From NCBI RefSeq assembly GCF_024679245.1, contig NC_090178.1, positions 21,740,703 through 21,804,702 on the forward strand: a stretch of 64,000 bases of DNA, read 5' to 3'. Both the position numbers and the translations under genes were made by a program. The notes under the pieces were generated by a model. That model ran no database searches, was not told the origin of the DNA, and saw only the letters and a list, made by a program, of their open reading frames with translations. The first letter of the stretch is position 1; the number at the start of each line of letters is the position of its first letter. This document shows, in pieces, positions 35,260 to 47,383 of the stretch. Source of the DNA: Pseudorasbora parva. Taxonomy: Eukaryota > Chordata > Actinopteri > Cypriniformes > Gobionidae.

Positions 35260-36425
35260 GGTGCCTTTCCCAAGCTCAAGGACGCTTCACAAAGAGCAGT
35301 AATGTAACAATTAATCAATACAAAATTGCAGTTATATGGATGATGGGCATTTTACCATACCAGAACAATAGTCAATGCAGTTGCATACTGCTGTAATTGT
35401 GAAACATTTATATCCATAACAGAGAACCATAAAATCATGTCATGTAGACAGCACAGAAAACAATCAAAACATAATAAGCAATACACAACAAATAAATGCA
35501 TAATATAATTAGTAAATTGGGATAACCCATTCTGGCCGATAATGCAGGTTTTGGACTATGATTTGTAGAAGATACACATTTTGAAAATGCCAAGTGGAGT
35601 GAGTTCCAAAGTTTAGGTGCCATGACTGTACCTGCCACCCAATGATAAGCGAAATCTAGGTACACAAAGAAGCTCAAACCCTGAAGAGCGGAGTGAGCGG
35701 GAAGGAATATAGGGAGAGAATAAGTCAGAAAAATAGAAGGCAGCAAGAGCATTGAGTGACTTTAAGGTGAGAAGTAGAATTTTGTAGGATGCTCAAATAG
35801 GATGGGGGTGATATAAGCAGATGTTTTAGTGGAAGTTAGTACTCTGGCAGCAGAATTTCCAATACATTGCAAGAGGGAAAGTAAGCTGGTTATCCAGAAA
35901 AAAGAGTGTTAGAATAGTCAAGGCAAGGTGGAATAAATGCGTGCACCGGTTCTAATGATTCAGCATCTTCTGGGCTGACGAAAGGACGAAGTTGGGCAAT
36001 ACGACGAAGCTGGAAGAATGCTGCTTTGGAGAGTTTGCTGATGTAAGCAGCTAGGGTCAGGGAAGAGTCTAGAGTGAAGTTTCTGACAGTGGTAGACAGA
36101 AAAAATAGAGGTAGTATCAAGGTCAAAGCTAGGAACACTAGTTAAATTTTTTAGTTGAGGGTCGAGTTTTAAGATTTCTGCTTTACTCAAATTCAAACTA
36201 AGAAAGTTAAAGTTTAGCCAGGGCTTTAACTCGCTGACACACGAAGATAACGAGGCCGTTGAGCGGATAGCATCTAGCTGACAGTATATATCTGAATGTC
36301 ATCGGAGTAGAAGTGGTGATGAAAACCATGGCAACAAATCATTTGTCCAAGAGGCATAATGCACATGATAAATAGGTAATGGTCCAAGAACTGATCCCTG
36401 GGGAACACACTGTTTGATAACATTG
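35260..36425 (-). pseudogene. LINE (L2/CR1-type) reverse transcriptase remnant
   Basis: Read on the minus strand from 36425 downwards: a degenerate CSPGISSW-type block (the GxPQGSVLGP motif) near 36410, a YSDDIQIY block near 36310 that is a mutated YADD active site, then LSKAEILKLDP, STTVRNFTLDSSLTLAAYIS, KAAFFQLRRIAQLRPFVS, and PCLDYSNTLFSG at about 35895-36196. GNSAARVLT lies near 35845, SLPIFLPAHSAL near 35690, and MAPKLWNSLHLAF near 35590. The order is that of the C-terminal half of a fish L2-like ORF2. It is broken by frameshifts and stops and is 5'-truncated as LINE copies usually are. The tail to about 35260 is probably the 3' UTR. Confidence 0.87.
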
Positions 36426-37616
36426 TACACTTTGCTTAAATTCACTTTAAAATTATTTATTTTAGCTGTTCCTTATTTTTAATTCATCAAGACAAAATGT
36501 TAGAACTTTAGCATTGGCCAGAGTACAGAATATCCTTACTTTTTACCTTGTCTCAACTAGGGCACAAAGTGAGGCAGGATTGCCTTTGGCGCACAGTTAA
36601 AAAATAAACAAACATGTAACTTGATATTTCATGGCGGGCTTCTTCTTTTCACCCTGCACTTTTGCCGCAAGATCATACCAGGGCAAAACATTCTTTGCAA
36701 CTTTGAACGGGCCAGATCAAGGCTGCATCACTGGAGTTTCTATGCAAGTGTGTAGTGCTGTGAGATGCCTTCCGACCTGTGTGTGTGTGTGTGTGTTCTC
36801 GGATGTGGACTAGGAATTTCAATCATTTTCTCTCCTTCTTTCTCTGCCCGTGCAAACATCCAGAACAGAGAGAGGGGCAGTGTTCCAGTGCAGCAGACAG
36901 ACACAGAGAGAGAGAGATCCCTGTGGGTCTCAAATTAAATTCCTATCATGTCAGGGCAGGAACAGGATTCAATAGTGTTTATTGGCATCTCTTGACCGGA
37001 GGGAAATTAAATTCCACTGGCTTGTTTCATCATGGACAGCAGGTTCAGGCCTCCCTCTCTTCATCCCTCACTCCCTCTCTTTCATTGGCTTTGGGTTAAG
37101 TGGTTAGGGCCCAGAATTGCCCCTAATTTCCCTGGTAATTTGCCTCTCTGTGTGTTTGTGTTTTGCAGCGTGTGTGTCAGCCATCTGAATCTCCTAGATG
37201 GCCTCTCTTGCCAAAATCATATAACACTATCATCCCCTTCAATACATTAAACAAAAAAAAAAAACTGGCCATTATCTCCAGACCGGATCAAAGCAATAGG
37301 CACAGTTGCCGGTTCTACCCTGACTGGATTTATTTTCTGTAATTTCTTCAAAACCTGATCTAATCTCATCCTGAAAGCTTAGTCCGTGGATGAGAGAGGC
37401 AGATTTGTGCCGCCATCTATGTCAGAGCTTTGCAAAAAGAAGATATTGAACAGCATGAGCATGAGTAAGAGGAGAGAGAAAGCTTTAGAGATGGTGATGA
37501 AAACAGGAAAACATAAAGAGAAATAGGCCAGCGCTGTAGTGCACTGATGTGCTCAAATGGGAAATGCATGTGTGACTCTGGCTTACAACACACTCCGATG
37601 CAACGGGACACATATT
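36426..37616. other. Non-coding stretch, nothing recognised
   Basis: A short TG run at 36778-36796 and an A run at 37251-37264 are the only clear features. Open frames at 36631-37250 overlap and lack domains. Confidence 0.5.
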
Positions 37617-37760
37617 TACTACCATTCAAAATTTTGGGGTCAGTAAGATAAAAAAAGAAAAGAAAAATATTAATATTTTATTGAGGAAGGATCCAAATCC
37701 TTAAATCTGTCTTACTTTATCAGTAAACACTAAATAGAAACTAAATATTTATATTCAGAC

Positions 37761-38843
37761 TGTCACGTTCAACACAAGGAAGTTCAGGAAAATGGTGTGA
37801 GGACTCAAGTGCAGTAAGAAAATGTGATTTATTTACAACATAAAACAAACTCAAAACAAAACCCACGAGGGGGCAAAAATACATAATCAAAACACAAACT
37901 CAAAACATACCAACTGGAATCACGGAGAAGACGGGAGACGTAGACATTACAACGAACTGACAAAGACTGATAAACACCAAGAGCTTATAAAAGGGGACAA
38001 ATGAGGCAAGGAACGAGGGAACACAGGTGGGAGAAATCAAACAATAATTAGATAACAAGGGGGGCGGGATCAGACACTGGGTGCGTTTACATGCACACCA
38101 GTAAGCCGATAACTCAAAAAAATCAGCTTATTGAAATAACCAGTTTTCCCCGTTTACATGCAAACCAGTAAACAGATAACGCAAGAAACCCGCGTTTACA
38201 TGACTATTTATAAACCGGGTTATTTCCTTGTAGTGCCGTCAAAAATAATAATGTCCGTATATCTGACTGAGTTTTTCAAATGTTACGTCAGTGATGTTAA
38301 ATAAAGCGTGCGCCGTGTCAGCGGGAGATTTACGGCTCATATTATCCCATATGCAGTTATGCAACGTTTTGACTGAACCTCTTCTAGGCTACTTCTGCTG
38401 CATGAGAAAAGAGAACACCTCTTTACAATTTTCTGGGTCTTAAACGAGTCTGCGTTTGTGATATATGTCCTTATTTCATGCAAAACGCTAGCTTGCTCTG
38501 TCTGGATGTGTTTAAATCTGCTGTAAGTTTGCGTTTTTGTTACCTATCACACATGTGCACTTCAATAAGCCGATAGAAAGCAGGTTAATGCGTTTACATG
38601 CAGCGCGAAATCGAGGTAAGAGGCAAAAAACTACCTGTTCCAACCGGTTTATTCTTACGGCGTTTATGACATTACTCCGATAAAAGAAAACGGGTTACCG
38701 CGTTTACATGACCATGTTCATTGTCAGCTTATTGGGCATAATCGGCTTAAGAACGTGCATTTAAACACACCCACTTACAGAAGCACAAATGGTCGTACTG
38801 ACAAAACCCACATGTGCACACAAGACAGGACAGGCATGTGACA
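37761..38843. mobile_element. Solo-LTR-like insertion with 5-bp target duplication
   Basis: It begins TGTCACGTTCAACAC and ends GGCATGTGACA (TG...CA, with a 6-bp inverted TGTCAC/GTGACA), and is flanked by a perfect CAGAC duplication (37756-37760 and 38844-38848). The structure fits a solo LTR left after recombination of an LTR retrotransposon. The length without the inner insertion is about 390 bp. A TATAAAAGG box is present at about 37987. The parent element is not in the window, so the superfamily is not assigned. Confidence 0.75.
38079..38772. mobile_element. Non-autonomous DNA element with GGGTGCGTTTACATG ends
   Basis: The element is 694 bp, begins GGGTGCGTTTACATGCAC and ends GTGCATTTAAACACACCC. 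A 3-bp ACT repeat flanks it (38076-38078 and 38773-38775). The motif CGTTTACATG is repeated at least four more times inside, in subterminal positions, as is common for transposase-binding sites. The 3-bp duplication and GG start suggest a PIF/Harbinger relative; not proven. Confidence 0.75.
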
Positions 38844-39055
38844 CAGACAAATGTTGTTCTTTTGAACGTTTTATTCATCAAAGAATTCCTGAAAAAGTGT
38901 ATCAAAATTTCCAAAAAAGCACAACTGTTTTCAACATTGATAATGATATGCTGATAATAATGCTGAAAATTTTGTTTTGCAATCAGGTTAGTATGTTTCT
39001 TACTGTTAGTACAATTGAAAACTGTTATTTTAAATTGAAATTATATTTCACAATA

Positions 39056-39425
39056 TGGTCCTACTTTATATTAGGTGGCCTTAAGTACTATGCACTTATA
39101 TCAACAAATAAGTACAATGTACTTACTGTGTTCAAATTGTATTGCACACACCTTTGCTGATATTGAGGTGGGATACGGGTAGAGTTAGGGACAGGTGTGG
39201 TGGTGTGTGTAAGTTTAAGCGTAGGGTTAGGAGTAAGGGAAGTGCCAACTGCGTAATTACAAATGTAACTACAGAAATGAATTACAGATGTAATTACATG
39301 CAGGTATTGTAAAAATGTAAGTACAATGTAAAAGCATGTATGTACACAATAAGTGCATTGTATCAAATGATTAATTACAATGTTAGTACCTAGTAGTTAA
39401 GGCCACCTAATATAAAGTGGGTCCC
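39056..39425. mobile_element. MITE with CACTTTATATTAGGTGGCC arms
   Basis: CTACTTTATATTAGGTGGCC followed by TTAA on the left is inverted on the right as TTAAGGCCACCTAATATAAA followed by GTGGG. The arms are about 25-30 bp. Outer-repeat sequence resumes directly after it (AATATTACTG). No coding capacity. Confidence 0.85.
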
Positions 39426-39453
39426 AGAATATTACTGTTTTTACTGTATTTAT

Positions 39454-41090
39454 GGCAGACATGGACTTACTAAGGGCAAATTAGTGTGAGAGCGCAATCC
39501 CATAAAAGCACCGATGGGAGTGGAAAGTTCTGAGCATGATCTACTGACAACGTGCAAATTAAACACAGACGCAGCTGGATCATTTCCATAATGACCAATG
39601 CAATCTACCAAGAGTACCACAAATTAGCGTCTATATTAAGACATGCTTTTTTTGAGATGTGGGGTAAATATTGTTGGATTTACCAGTAAATTGACGAGCA
39701 CAAAACTTAGTAAATCACCTCGCACAATTAATTGAAATACTCTCCTCCCATAAATGTTGCGTCTAAAAGGGAAACTCCAAGGTCAGCCCCAAAACTAACC
39801 CTGTCCACGCCTCTTCAGCACTGTCTTTAGTTTAGTTATTTAGTTCCACTTGAGTCAAAAACACCATAGACAAACTTTTAGTTCACTTTTTATTACGTAT
39901 TTTGCATAAATGTACATTTGGCGATATGGCACTGTTCTAAATTCCCCATCCTTTTCATGAGCTCCACGAAAAGCCAAGTCACAGAACAACAGCTTCTGGG
40001 GACAACCTCCCAAATTTTAGAACAGAGCATGCATCAATGACACAACTGGCATTGATAAAGTTAAACACAGTTAAGGAGGAGCTGGGGAGGAGGTGGGTTG
40101 CAAAGCAGCATGCAGTAGAAGCAACAAGCAGACGGACTGAACTAAAGCTACACTTAAGTATGACGCCCTGTTTGAGTGTTGCCAATTGAGTGCATGTGAA
40201 TCGGATCAGCTGATATGGGCGGGGTTGGAATTCTTCCGATCAGCTGATAGCGGAGCTTGACTACGTGGCCTGCCTAAACTAACACAGATGCTTGATTAAC
40301 TCTTGATAGTAGTTTTTTCAAAAGAGGGTTTGTGTTGGCCCAAGCCATTAAATGCAACCATAGCTACATAAAATTAAGCATAATAGTAAGCATAAGAGAC
40401 TTCTGGACTACTTCAAATTTCGCATTGATCCCAAACTTTTATCAGTAGTTTATTGTGTGTCTATAAAAAGAGGTAAAAAACTACAAAACTACACAAAAAA
40501 GTTGGTATAACATTTTCAGAAGGATTAGCATTTAGCTTGTCCCCATTTTCTGTCACATGTATTAATGACCTAGAAATAGTGCCGAATCTGAAATCCTTTT
40601 TTTTCATCTGACATCATAACATTTCGGTTTGAAATATTAATTCTAGAATATGAGAGATTTTCAGATTGGTCTCAAACTTTTGTACCCCACTGAACACTAC
40701 AAAGACAAGAGGTGATGAGAGATGAGCATGGTGCTTTCTGTACAGTAAGTGCGATGTGTGTTTGGATCGTGGGTAACAAATGATTTCCCTAATGTACACT
40801 ACTGTATCAGTATCACTTTGATATATACACTGTGCATAGAAAGAGAGATGGGGGGAACAGAGGAAGCCAGAAAGCAACAGAGAGGGACTATTTAAGTAAG
40901 ATGTAGTGGAGCGGTTGGCCCACATGCCCAGATCTGTGATGTACTTACTGAGTGGCTTGCAGAGGCACGACCATCTGGCCCAGGCTACAGGCAGACTGAT
41001 GACTACTGCACTAACATACACCCAGATGGGCTTCACGTGGCCCACTCATATATACACACACGAGCACTCACACGCGCACACACACACGTC
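39454..41090. other. Non-coding stretch, nothing recognised
   Basis: No exon, RNA gene or assignable repeat. The minus-strand open frame at 40614-41045 shows no domain. Confidence 0.5.
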
Positions 41091-41375
41091 TGGTTCACTA
41101 TCTTTGTGGGGACACTCCATAGATGTAATGGTTTTCTATCCCCGTACACTGCCCCTGCCCCTAAACCTACCCATCACAGGAAACATTCTGCATTTTTACT
41201 TTCTTAAAAAAACCCTCATCCTGTATGATTTTATAAGGCTTTAAAAGGCTTCTTTATACACTTTAAAAAGAGGGGACCGCTTGCTGGTCCCCACAGTGTA
41301 GGTGATCTCAGTTTTCACTATCCTTATGGGGACATTTAAGGATATGGTAGGTTATGGTGTGAGGGATGCACACAC
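41091..41375 (+). repeat. Dispersed CA-associated repeat, copy 5
   Basis: GGGGACACTCCATAGATGTA, CCCCGTACACTGCCCCTGCC, CACAGGAAACATTCTGCATT and CCTTATGGGGACATTTAAGG match the family. CA tracts sit at both ends (41054-41090 and 41368-41378). Confidence 0.85.
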
Positions 41376-41852
41376 ATACATTCTGAGCCCCCTGATGTGT
41401 CTAACTATAGCTGAGAGTGTGCATCGTCTATGAGTTTAAGGCGATTGATTGCTGAGAAAACCCCCAGATGCAGGAAATGAGGCAATTATTCACCAGCTTA
41501 ATATACCTTGCAGGGGTGGCACAGCATGCGTGCTTGTCTTCAAACGTGCGTGCAGCGAGCGTGCTCGAGTTCGACCTTCTCTGTTCCTGATCATATCGAA
41601 ACCTAATAATAACGGTGTACACAAACACACGCATGCATGCACACTTGCACAGATCAGATCAGCAATTTACCACAAAAGCAAACTCAAGCATTTGGCTAGA
41701 GTTTAGCACAACTGGCACACGAGATGAAAGCGTCATAAGCATCCGTAAGAGAAGCCAGATGGCTTTAGCTCATTTGAGCTAATAAAATGACCTGCTATAC
41801 ACGGCCTACCCTACAGTTTGAGGATTTCAGCAGAGACATTAACCATAGAGCT

Positions 41853-41856
<4 letters not shown>
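41376..41856. other. Non-coding stretch, nothing recognised
   Basis: No feature was identified apart from a short ACGCATGCATGC alternating tract near 41628. Confidence 0.5.
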
Positions 41857-41932
<76 letters not shown>

Positions 41933-41956
41933 TGAGAAGTGAGAGAGAGAGAGAGA

Positions 41957-42034
<78 letters not shown>
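41857..42034. repeat. (AG)n interrupted microsatellite
   Basis: AG repeats with GTGAGA and GGGAGA interruptions. Translated Ser-Leu or Arg-Glu open frames on both strands are artefacts. Confidence 0.95.
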
Positions 42035-42035
<1 letters not shown>

Positions 42036-42395
42036 TCTCCGTATAGAGGACATTTTGTCTGAAGTTTTTCATTCTGTCAATGGTCTTCAAATGAATATTC
42101 ACATTCAGAAATGCGAATATACCGTGGAAATCAATGACAGAGTGTAAACAATGAGATTACAGACACATCTAGAAGGTTTGTGTATGTCAAATACAAACCC
42201 TGGCATATGTTATGATAAGTAATGTCTAGTTGTCAAGTATGATCGGTCTGATAAAGATGACATTAAGGCGGCTCAAATGCTTGATGCTCTTTGTGTCGAT
42301 GTTCTGGGACAAATATGAATGCCCAAGATAAGAAAAGAAACAAATGGGCCAAATTAAAAATAAAAAAAATAAGAAAAAAGTGGTGTAACCTTTAA

Positions 42396-43290
42396 AGCAG
42401 CACCATGTAACATTTTCAAGACTCTTGTGATGATACATCGACTTACAATAGGTTAGATGACACGTGTGCCATAGCCTGACATGGTCTGTATAGTTTTTAA
42501 TAGTTTAATTGGGTTTCGGGTAGTAAAAAGAACTACACAATTCGTCTGCTTTACTGCATATACATCACTTCCACCACCAACCCCACTTCCTTAAATTTGT
42601 ACGTGCGAGCCCAACTATCGCTTGCTTGCCAGATGCTATAGTCATGGCCGAAGCAGCACAGAAAAATAAGAAAGCAAAGGTTTTTGTCGGAGGAAAGCAA
42701 TAAGAGGAAACGAAAAAGTATCAGATTAAAGGCAGGGCGAGAATCAACATTGGGCCAGCGTTTGCTCGTTGGCGTGACCTGAAGGAGGAGGGGGTGCCCG
42801 ACCGATGCTGTCTGGCCTCAAGCTATAATGGAAATCGATTTTTCAAATTTGTAAATTCATCTATGGTAGCTTGATATTATAATATTGACGATATATGGTT
42901 ATTACCTACCATTCAAACATTGAATTGAAGTATCATAGAGTCTGTAAAACGGTAACCAATAGACTAGGCTACTATAATGACACTGGCCTGTAAACGTGAG
43001 CATTACGATCATTTGGCATTTGAAAAAAATAAAACCCATGAAATTATATTCATATGACATGCTGAAACATATGCCACTGAACCTGGGATGACGACATTTC
43101 ACACACGACGCAAGCAGAACACCTGCATGTGAACTCCTCCTGCAGTGTTCAGGGCTATCATGGTTGTCATGTCAACAAATGCACGTGCGCATCCCCTGAT
43201 ATAGGATGACAGAGTTTACGACAGAAGTACAGGACAATGCTGTTTCCCAACTGTAGGGGGACCCAAGAGCAAAACCTACCTGGTGCTGCT
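42396..43290. mobile_element. TTAA-flanked element with AGCAGCACC ends
   Basis: The element is 895 bp. It starts AGCAGCACCATGTAACATTT and ends AAACCTACCTGGTGCTGCT, flanked by TTAA at 42392-42395 and 43291-43294. No transposase domain in any frame. Confidence 0.85.
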
Positions 43291-43527
43291 TTAAAGAAAA
43301 AATAATAAATGCAAAAAAAGCATTTTTTAACAAAAAGTTATGAATTATGAATTAAAATCCATTACTAATTAATTCAATATTAGTAATATTTTATCAAATT
43401 AATTTAGCAGTTAATTTAGTTTTAACAAAATAATTTAGTTCACTACACTTTAATAATTTTAATTCTTTTTCTGAGACATGATGATAAAATATCATGCCAA
43501 ACTCTTTTCCCACATGAATCTAGTTAA

Positions 43528-44314
43528 AGGTCCACTGAAATCAAAATGTAAGTTTTTTAGCTTTTAGTATGACTGTGTTAGCCTAAAAGTTATGAATAAG
43601 CTGGTATGTTCCAAAACTATGACAAAATTTGCATTTAGGAGATATAAGCATTCAAAATTTATAGTCTCCCACTTCTGTTAAAACGAATCTCAGATTTTGG
43701 TGAAATCATCGCAGACTTCACTTTCTCGTCAAATCTTCTGTCCAATCAAAATGCTTTCTAGAATCTAAAGCCCGCCCCCTACACTGCCGAAGCTAAGGCT
43801 AAAATCGGTCATGAGTTGTTAACACACATTTACTAATTTCTACATGGTGAAAGGCACATAGCACACTATATATGTGATAGGAAAAGATTCAGTGTAAATA
43901 TGCTTTCATTTGAGGCGAATAAAGTCTGTTTTCACGTTAGTTTCACGCACCGCAGCAGAGCACACACCACAACGGCTCTGGTCTATATTTAGACTACAGA
44001 CACGAGAGTGCAGCGCGGTTATGCGCGAGTCCGCGCAGACAACAAACTTATCGGAACCATTTGAATTCTGCACAGAATGCTGCATTTCAAAAGCGATATG
44101 GAGGAGATTATGATGGTAAACAGTGTTAGAGGAAACTGGCTTTACCAAACAGAAAGGTCCGCTCTTGCGCTCTAGTCAAACTGTATATTAACGAAACGCT
44201 ATTATTGGCGGTTTCAAAAAAGGGGAGGAGCTGCAAACAGCTGGAGCCGTTTCAGGGGAAATTACGTCAACACACTGAATAATGCGACGCGTTTCAAGGC
44301 ACTTCAGTGGGCCT
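43528..44314. mobile_element. TTAA-flanked element with AGGTCCACTGAA ends
   Basis: The element is 787 bp. It begins AGGTCCACTGAAATCAAAAT and ends CACTTCAGTGGGCCT, flanked by TTAA (43524-43527 and 44315-44318). Overlapping short open frames on opposite strands (43906-44148 and 43910-44113) are shadows of each other and are not genes. Confidence 0.85.
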
Positions 44315-44574
44315 TTAAGTACAATTATGTGGTTTTGTTTCATTAATAAAGTTTTTTTTTAACACTTTGTTTTTAATTACCCCGAAAGAATGGAAGTGAA
44401 ATGTGACAACATGCCCTATAGGTGAGGTACATTGTAACATTTGAGGGACATGCATGACAACATGACAGCTTAAAATCCCTGATACAATCAAGACAAACTA
44501 AAATATTTTGTCATTAAAATGTTAAAGTGTAAAAAATAAAAAGTACATTTTTTTTAATAAAATAATGCCATTAT

Positions 44575-44576
<2 letters not shown>

Positions 44577-44665
<89 letters not shown>
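44577..44665. repeat. (AT)n microsatellite
   Basis: About 89 bp of pure AT dinucleotides. Confidence 0.97.
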
Positions 44666-44669
<4 letters not shown>

Positions 44670-46332
44670 TTCAGATGCAAGTACCATTCAGAAGTACCAA
44701 TATTTAGGTAGAAACCTGACAAAAATGCTTATTTTAAAGAAAAATGTCAGATGTAAATCAGATGTAATTTTAAAAAAAAATCATCATAAGAGGTATTTTC
44801 AAGGAACATTACACACAAATTGCATTCTTAACATATTTTTGGACTCAATAAATGGGTTCAGACAGAAAAAGATTGTAGCGTTATTGAACCCCCTACTACT
44901 AATTCTGCCAGTGTTGATACTCAGTTTCTGCTGATGAAATTTAGCTTTTGCTGGCTGACATTCGTATTGCTTATCTTTCTCTGGGCAATATTCCTAATAC
45001 TGATCCCTCTGCGCCTGGAGGTCTTATTGTTGACCTTTTCGTGGCTGATATTCATATTGCTGATAAAAACGAATAAGGAAACGCAGCAAAATTTAACAGC
45101 AAAATAAAACAGACACAGTAAAGCACTTTCTGTCTGTCTGTGTGCATTATGAATTAGAGTGGAACACACTGGATCATTTATAATGTGAATTACTGTATCT
45201 GCTTAAACGTCCTTATTAAAAGTAAATAAGAAGATTATTTTTGTAAATAAGAAGATAATCAAGGCCAGCAGTAATGACAGAGATCAGTCCAATAGACTTC
45301 ATTTGATCCAAATGATTAACAGTAAGAGACAGAATCCTGCCATCATCAAGAAGGTTATTACTCATCTAGAATATAATCATCTGGATTTCTTTCTCTCTCT
45401 TTCTCTCCTCCTTTTATAGAGCCACAATATGTGGGTCTAATTAATAGGATTTTTGATTAATTTCTTGCTTCTGCTGTGTAGGAAAAAATTGAGAATTACG
45501 TAGAAAAAAAAAAGAATATGGGGCTCAGGAATGATGAATTTCGAGAAGAAAGGAAAATATTCACTCCATAAATTATACAATGGCATATGTGCAACAAATG
45601 TATGTGTGTTTAATCATCCGTGAATGGCATCTGAGCTGTCAGATATCTTTTGGTTTCTCCACTGTGAGAACTTGAAGAGCCGAGCCTCGGGCAAATGCTG
45701 CCCCAAAGGAGAAGAGCCAAATCTGGGTCAATTTTTTTTTTTAAATTGATTGCACTTTTCCTGTCAAAACAAATCACAGAGTTTAGAATCACCATGAATT
45801 TTTTAAAAGCATCTATTTCTTTAGCTTTTAGTAGACGAATACCTATCCCATATCTTCAGAAGTGGAGATCAAATGGTCTGCAATCTACTCAGAACTCTGG
45901 CCATTGACTCAACTGGACATGCTTCTTTCATATTTCACTGACAACAAAGAAACAACCTATTAAACACATCAGAGGGCTCTCCTTTCTATATATGAGAGAA
46001 CAAAATCAAATGTTCCTGCGATTACACATACTAACACCAATTGAAAATGTTTGCAGCATACAGTTTTTAACCCGTTCTTACCTATGCAATACAATTTCCA
46101 TGAACTCTGTGACAAGTTACACAGGCGACATTTATCTATGTATCACCAAAATGTCGCTCTGGGGACATTTTATCCTCATTACAGAGAATTCTGGAAAGCC
46201 TTAGTTATCCTCGGACTTGGTTTTGGAGAATTCTGTAAATCCCCATTTGTGTACGGATCTCTTTGATGGCTGTGGCTATGTAAGGAGCACCAATCCCTAA
46301 CCCAATTCAAAGACTCATTTAAACCATAGGAA
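44666..46332. other. Non-coding stretch; possible very old LINE debris
   Basis: At 44933-45075 a loosely repeated motif of about 30 bp (GCTGGCTGACATTCGTATTG, GTGGCTGATATTCATATTGC) appears three times. The open frames at 45992-46330 might be LINE remnants, but no motif is convincing. Nothing else was recognised. Confidence 0.4.
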
Positions 46333-47383
46333 AACACGCTTTATTGCCAAAAGTTTTAAGGACACCTCTTCAAATCATTGAATTCAGGTGTTCCAATCAC
46401 TTCCATGGCCACAGGGTGTATAAACTCAAGCACCTAGGCATGCAAACGGCATCTATATTTGATCAGATATTTGTGAAAGAATGGGTCGATAGGTTGCCAC
46501 TTGTGCACCAGTCCATTCGTGAAATGTCCTTACTAAATAATCTACAGTCAACTGTTAGTGATATTATAACAAAGTGCAAAGTGGAAGCAATTGGGAACAG
46601 CGCGGTCAGAGTCAACAGCTACAGATCTCCAAACTTTGTGTGGCCTCCAAAATAGTTTAAGAACAGTACATAGAGATCTTTATGGAATGGGATTCTGTGG
46701 CCGAGCAACTGAAACCAAGCCTTCTTTATCACCAAGTGCAATGCAAAGTGTCGGATGCTGTGGTGTGAAGCATGCCACCACAGGACTCTAGAGCAGTGGA
46801 GACGTGTTCTCTGGAGTGACGGATCATGCTTCTCTGTCTGGAAATCTGATGGATGAGTCTGGGTTTGGCGGTTGCCAGGAGAACGGTACTTGCCTGACTG
46901 GGGTTGTTTTCAGGGGTTGGGCTTGGCCCCTTAGTTCCAGTAAAAGAAACTCTTAATGCTTCAGAATACCAAGACATTTTGGACAATTTCATGCTCCCAA
47001 CTTTGTGGGAACAGTTTGAGGATGGTTCCTTCCTGTTCCAACATGACTGCGCACCAGTGCACAAAGCAAAGTCCATAAAGACATGGATGAGCGAGTTTGG
47101 TGTGGAGGAACTGACCTCAACCCAAAAGAACACCTTTGGAATAAATTCGAGCAGAGACTATGAGCCAGGCCTTCTCATTCAACATCAGTGCCTGACCTCA
47201 CAAATGCACTTCTAGAATGATGGTCAAAATTCTCATAAACACACCTAAACCTTGTGGAAAGCCTTCCCAGAAGAGTTAAAGCCGACAGAGCTGCAAGGGG
47301 TGGGCCAACTCCGTATTAAACCCTACGGAATATTTATTTAAAGTTGACATTTAGCGTCCCAAAACTTTTGGTAATATAGTGTA
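46333..47383 (+). pseudogene. Tc1-like transposon remnant with both ends
   Basis: Left end TTATTGCCAAAAGTTTTAAG and right end CCAAAACTTTTGGTAATATA are inverted to each other. In plus-strand frames: LPLVHQSIREMSLLNN, then QSTVSDIITKCK (helix-turn-helix region), a piece matching SYRSPNFVWPPK, then WRRVLWSDGSCFSVWKSDG (first catalytic Asp region), VWRLPGER, CFQGLGLAP, YQDILDNFMLPTLWEQFEDG, FLFQHDCAPVHKAKSIKTWM (second Asp region) and DLTNALLE. Stops, frameshifts and deletions of about 300 bp relative to a usual 1.3-1.4 kb element make it inactive. It is a different subfamily from the copies at 24217 and 32641. Confidence 0.9.

Larger units (their letters stand above)
37617..39453 (-). repeat. 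Dispersed repeat carrying nested insertions
   Basis: Outer element pieces: 37617-37760 (CTACCATTCAAAATTTTGGG end), 38844-39056 (TTGTTCTTTTGAACGTTTTA, CAACTGTTTTCAACATTGAT) and 39426-39453 (AATATTACTGTTTTTACTGT). Read together they give the same inverted repeat as 34829-35175. It was interrupted twice, at 37761 and at about 39056. Confidence 0.8.

Noticed and set aside
35435..35752. Small hydrophobic host protein on the minus strand
   Set aside because: It is part of the LINE reverse transcriptase C-terminus in one of several broken frames (MAPKLWNSL motif).
37761..38843. A complete LTR retrotransposon or endogenous retrovirus
   Set aside because: There is only one LTR-like unit with a 5-bp duplication and no gag, pol or env sequence; at most a solo LTR.
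45992..46330. L1-type LINE tail
   Set aside because: A few residues resemble LINE ORF2 ends, but no motif is clear and frames are short; left as unassigned non-coding DNA.
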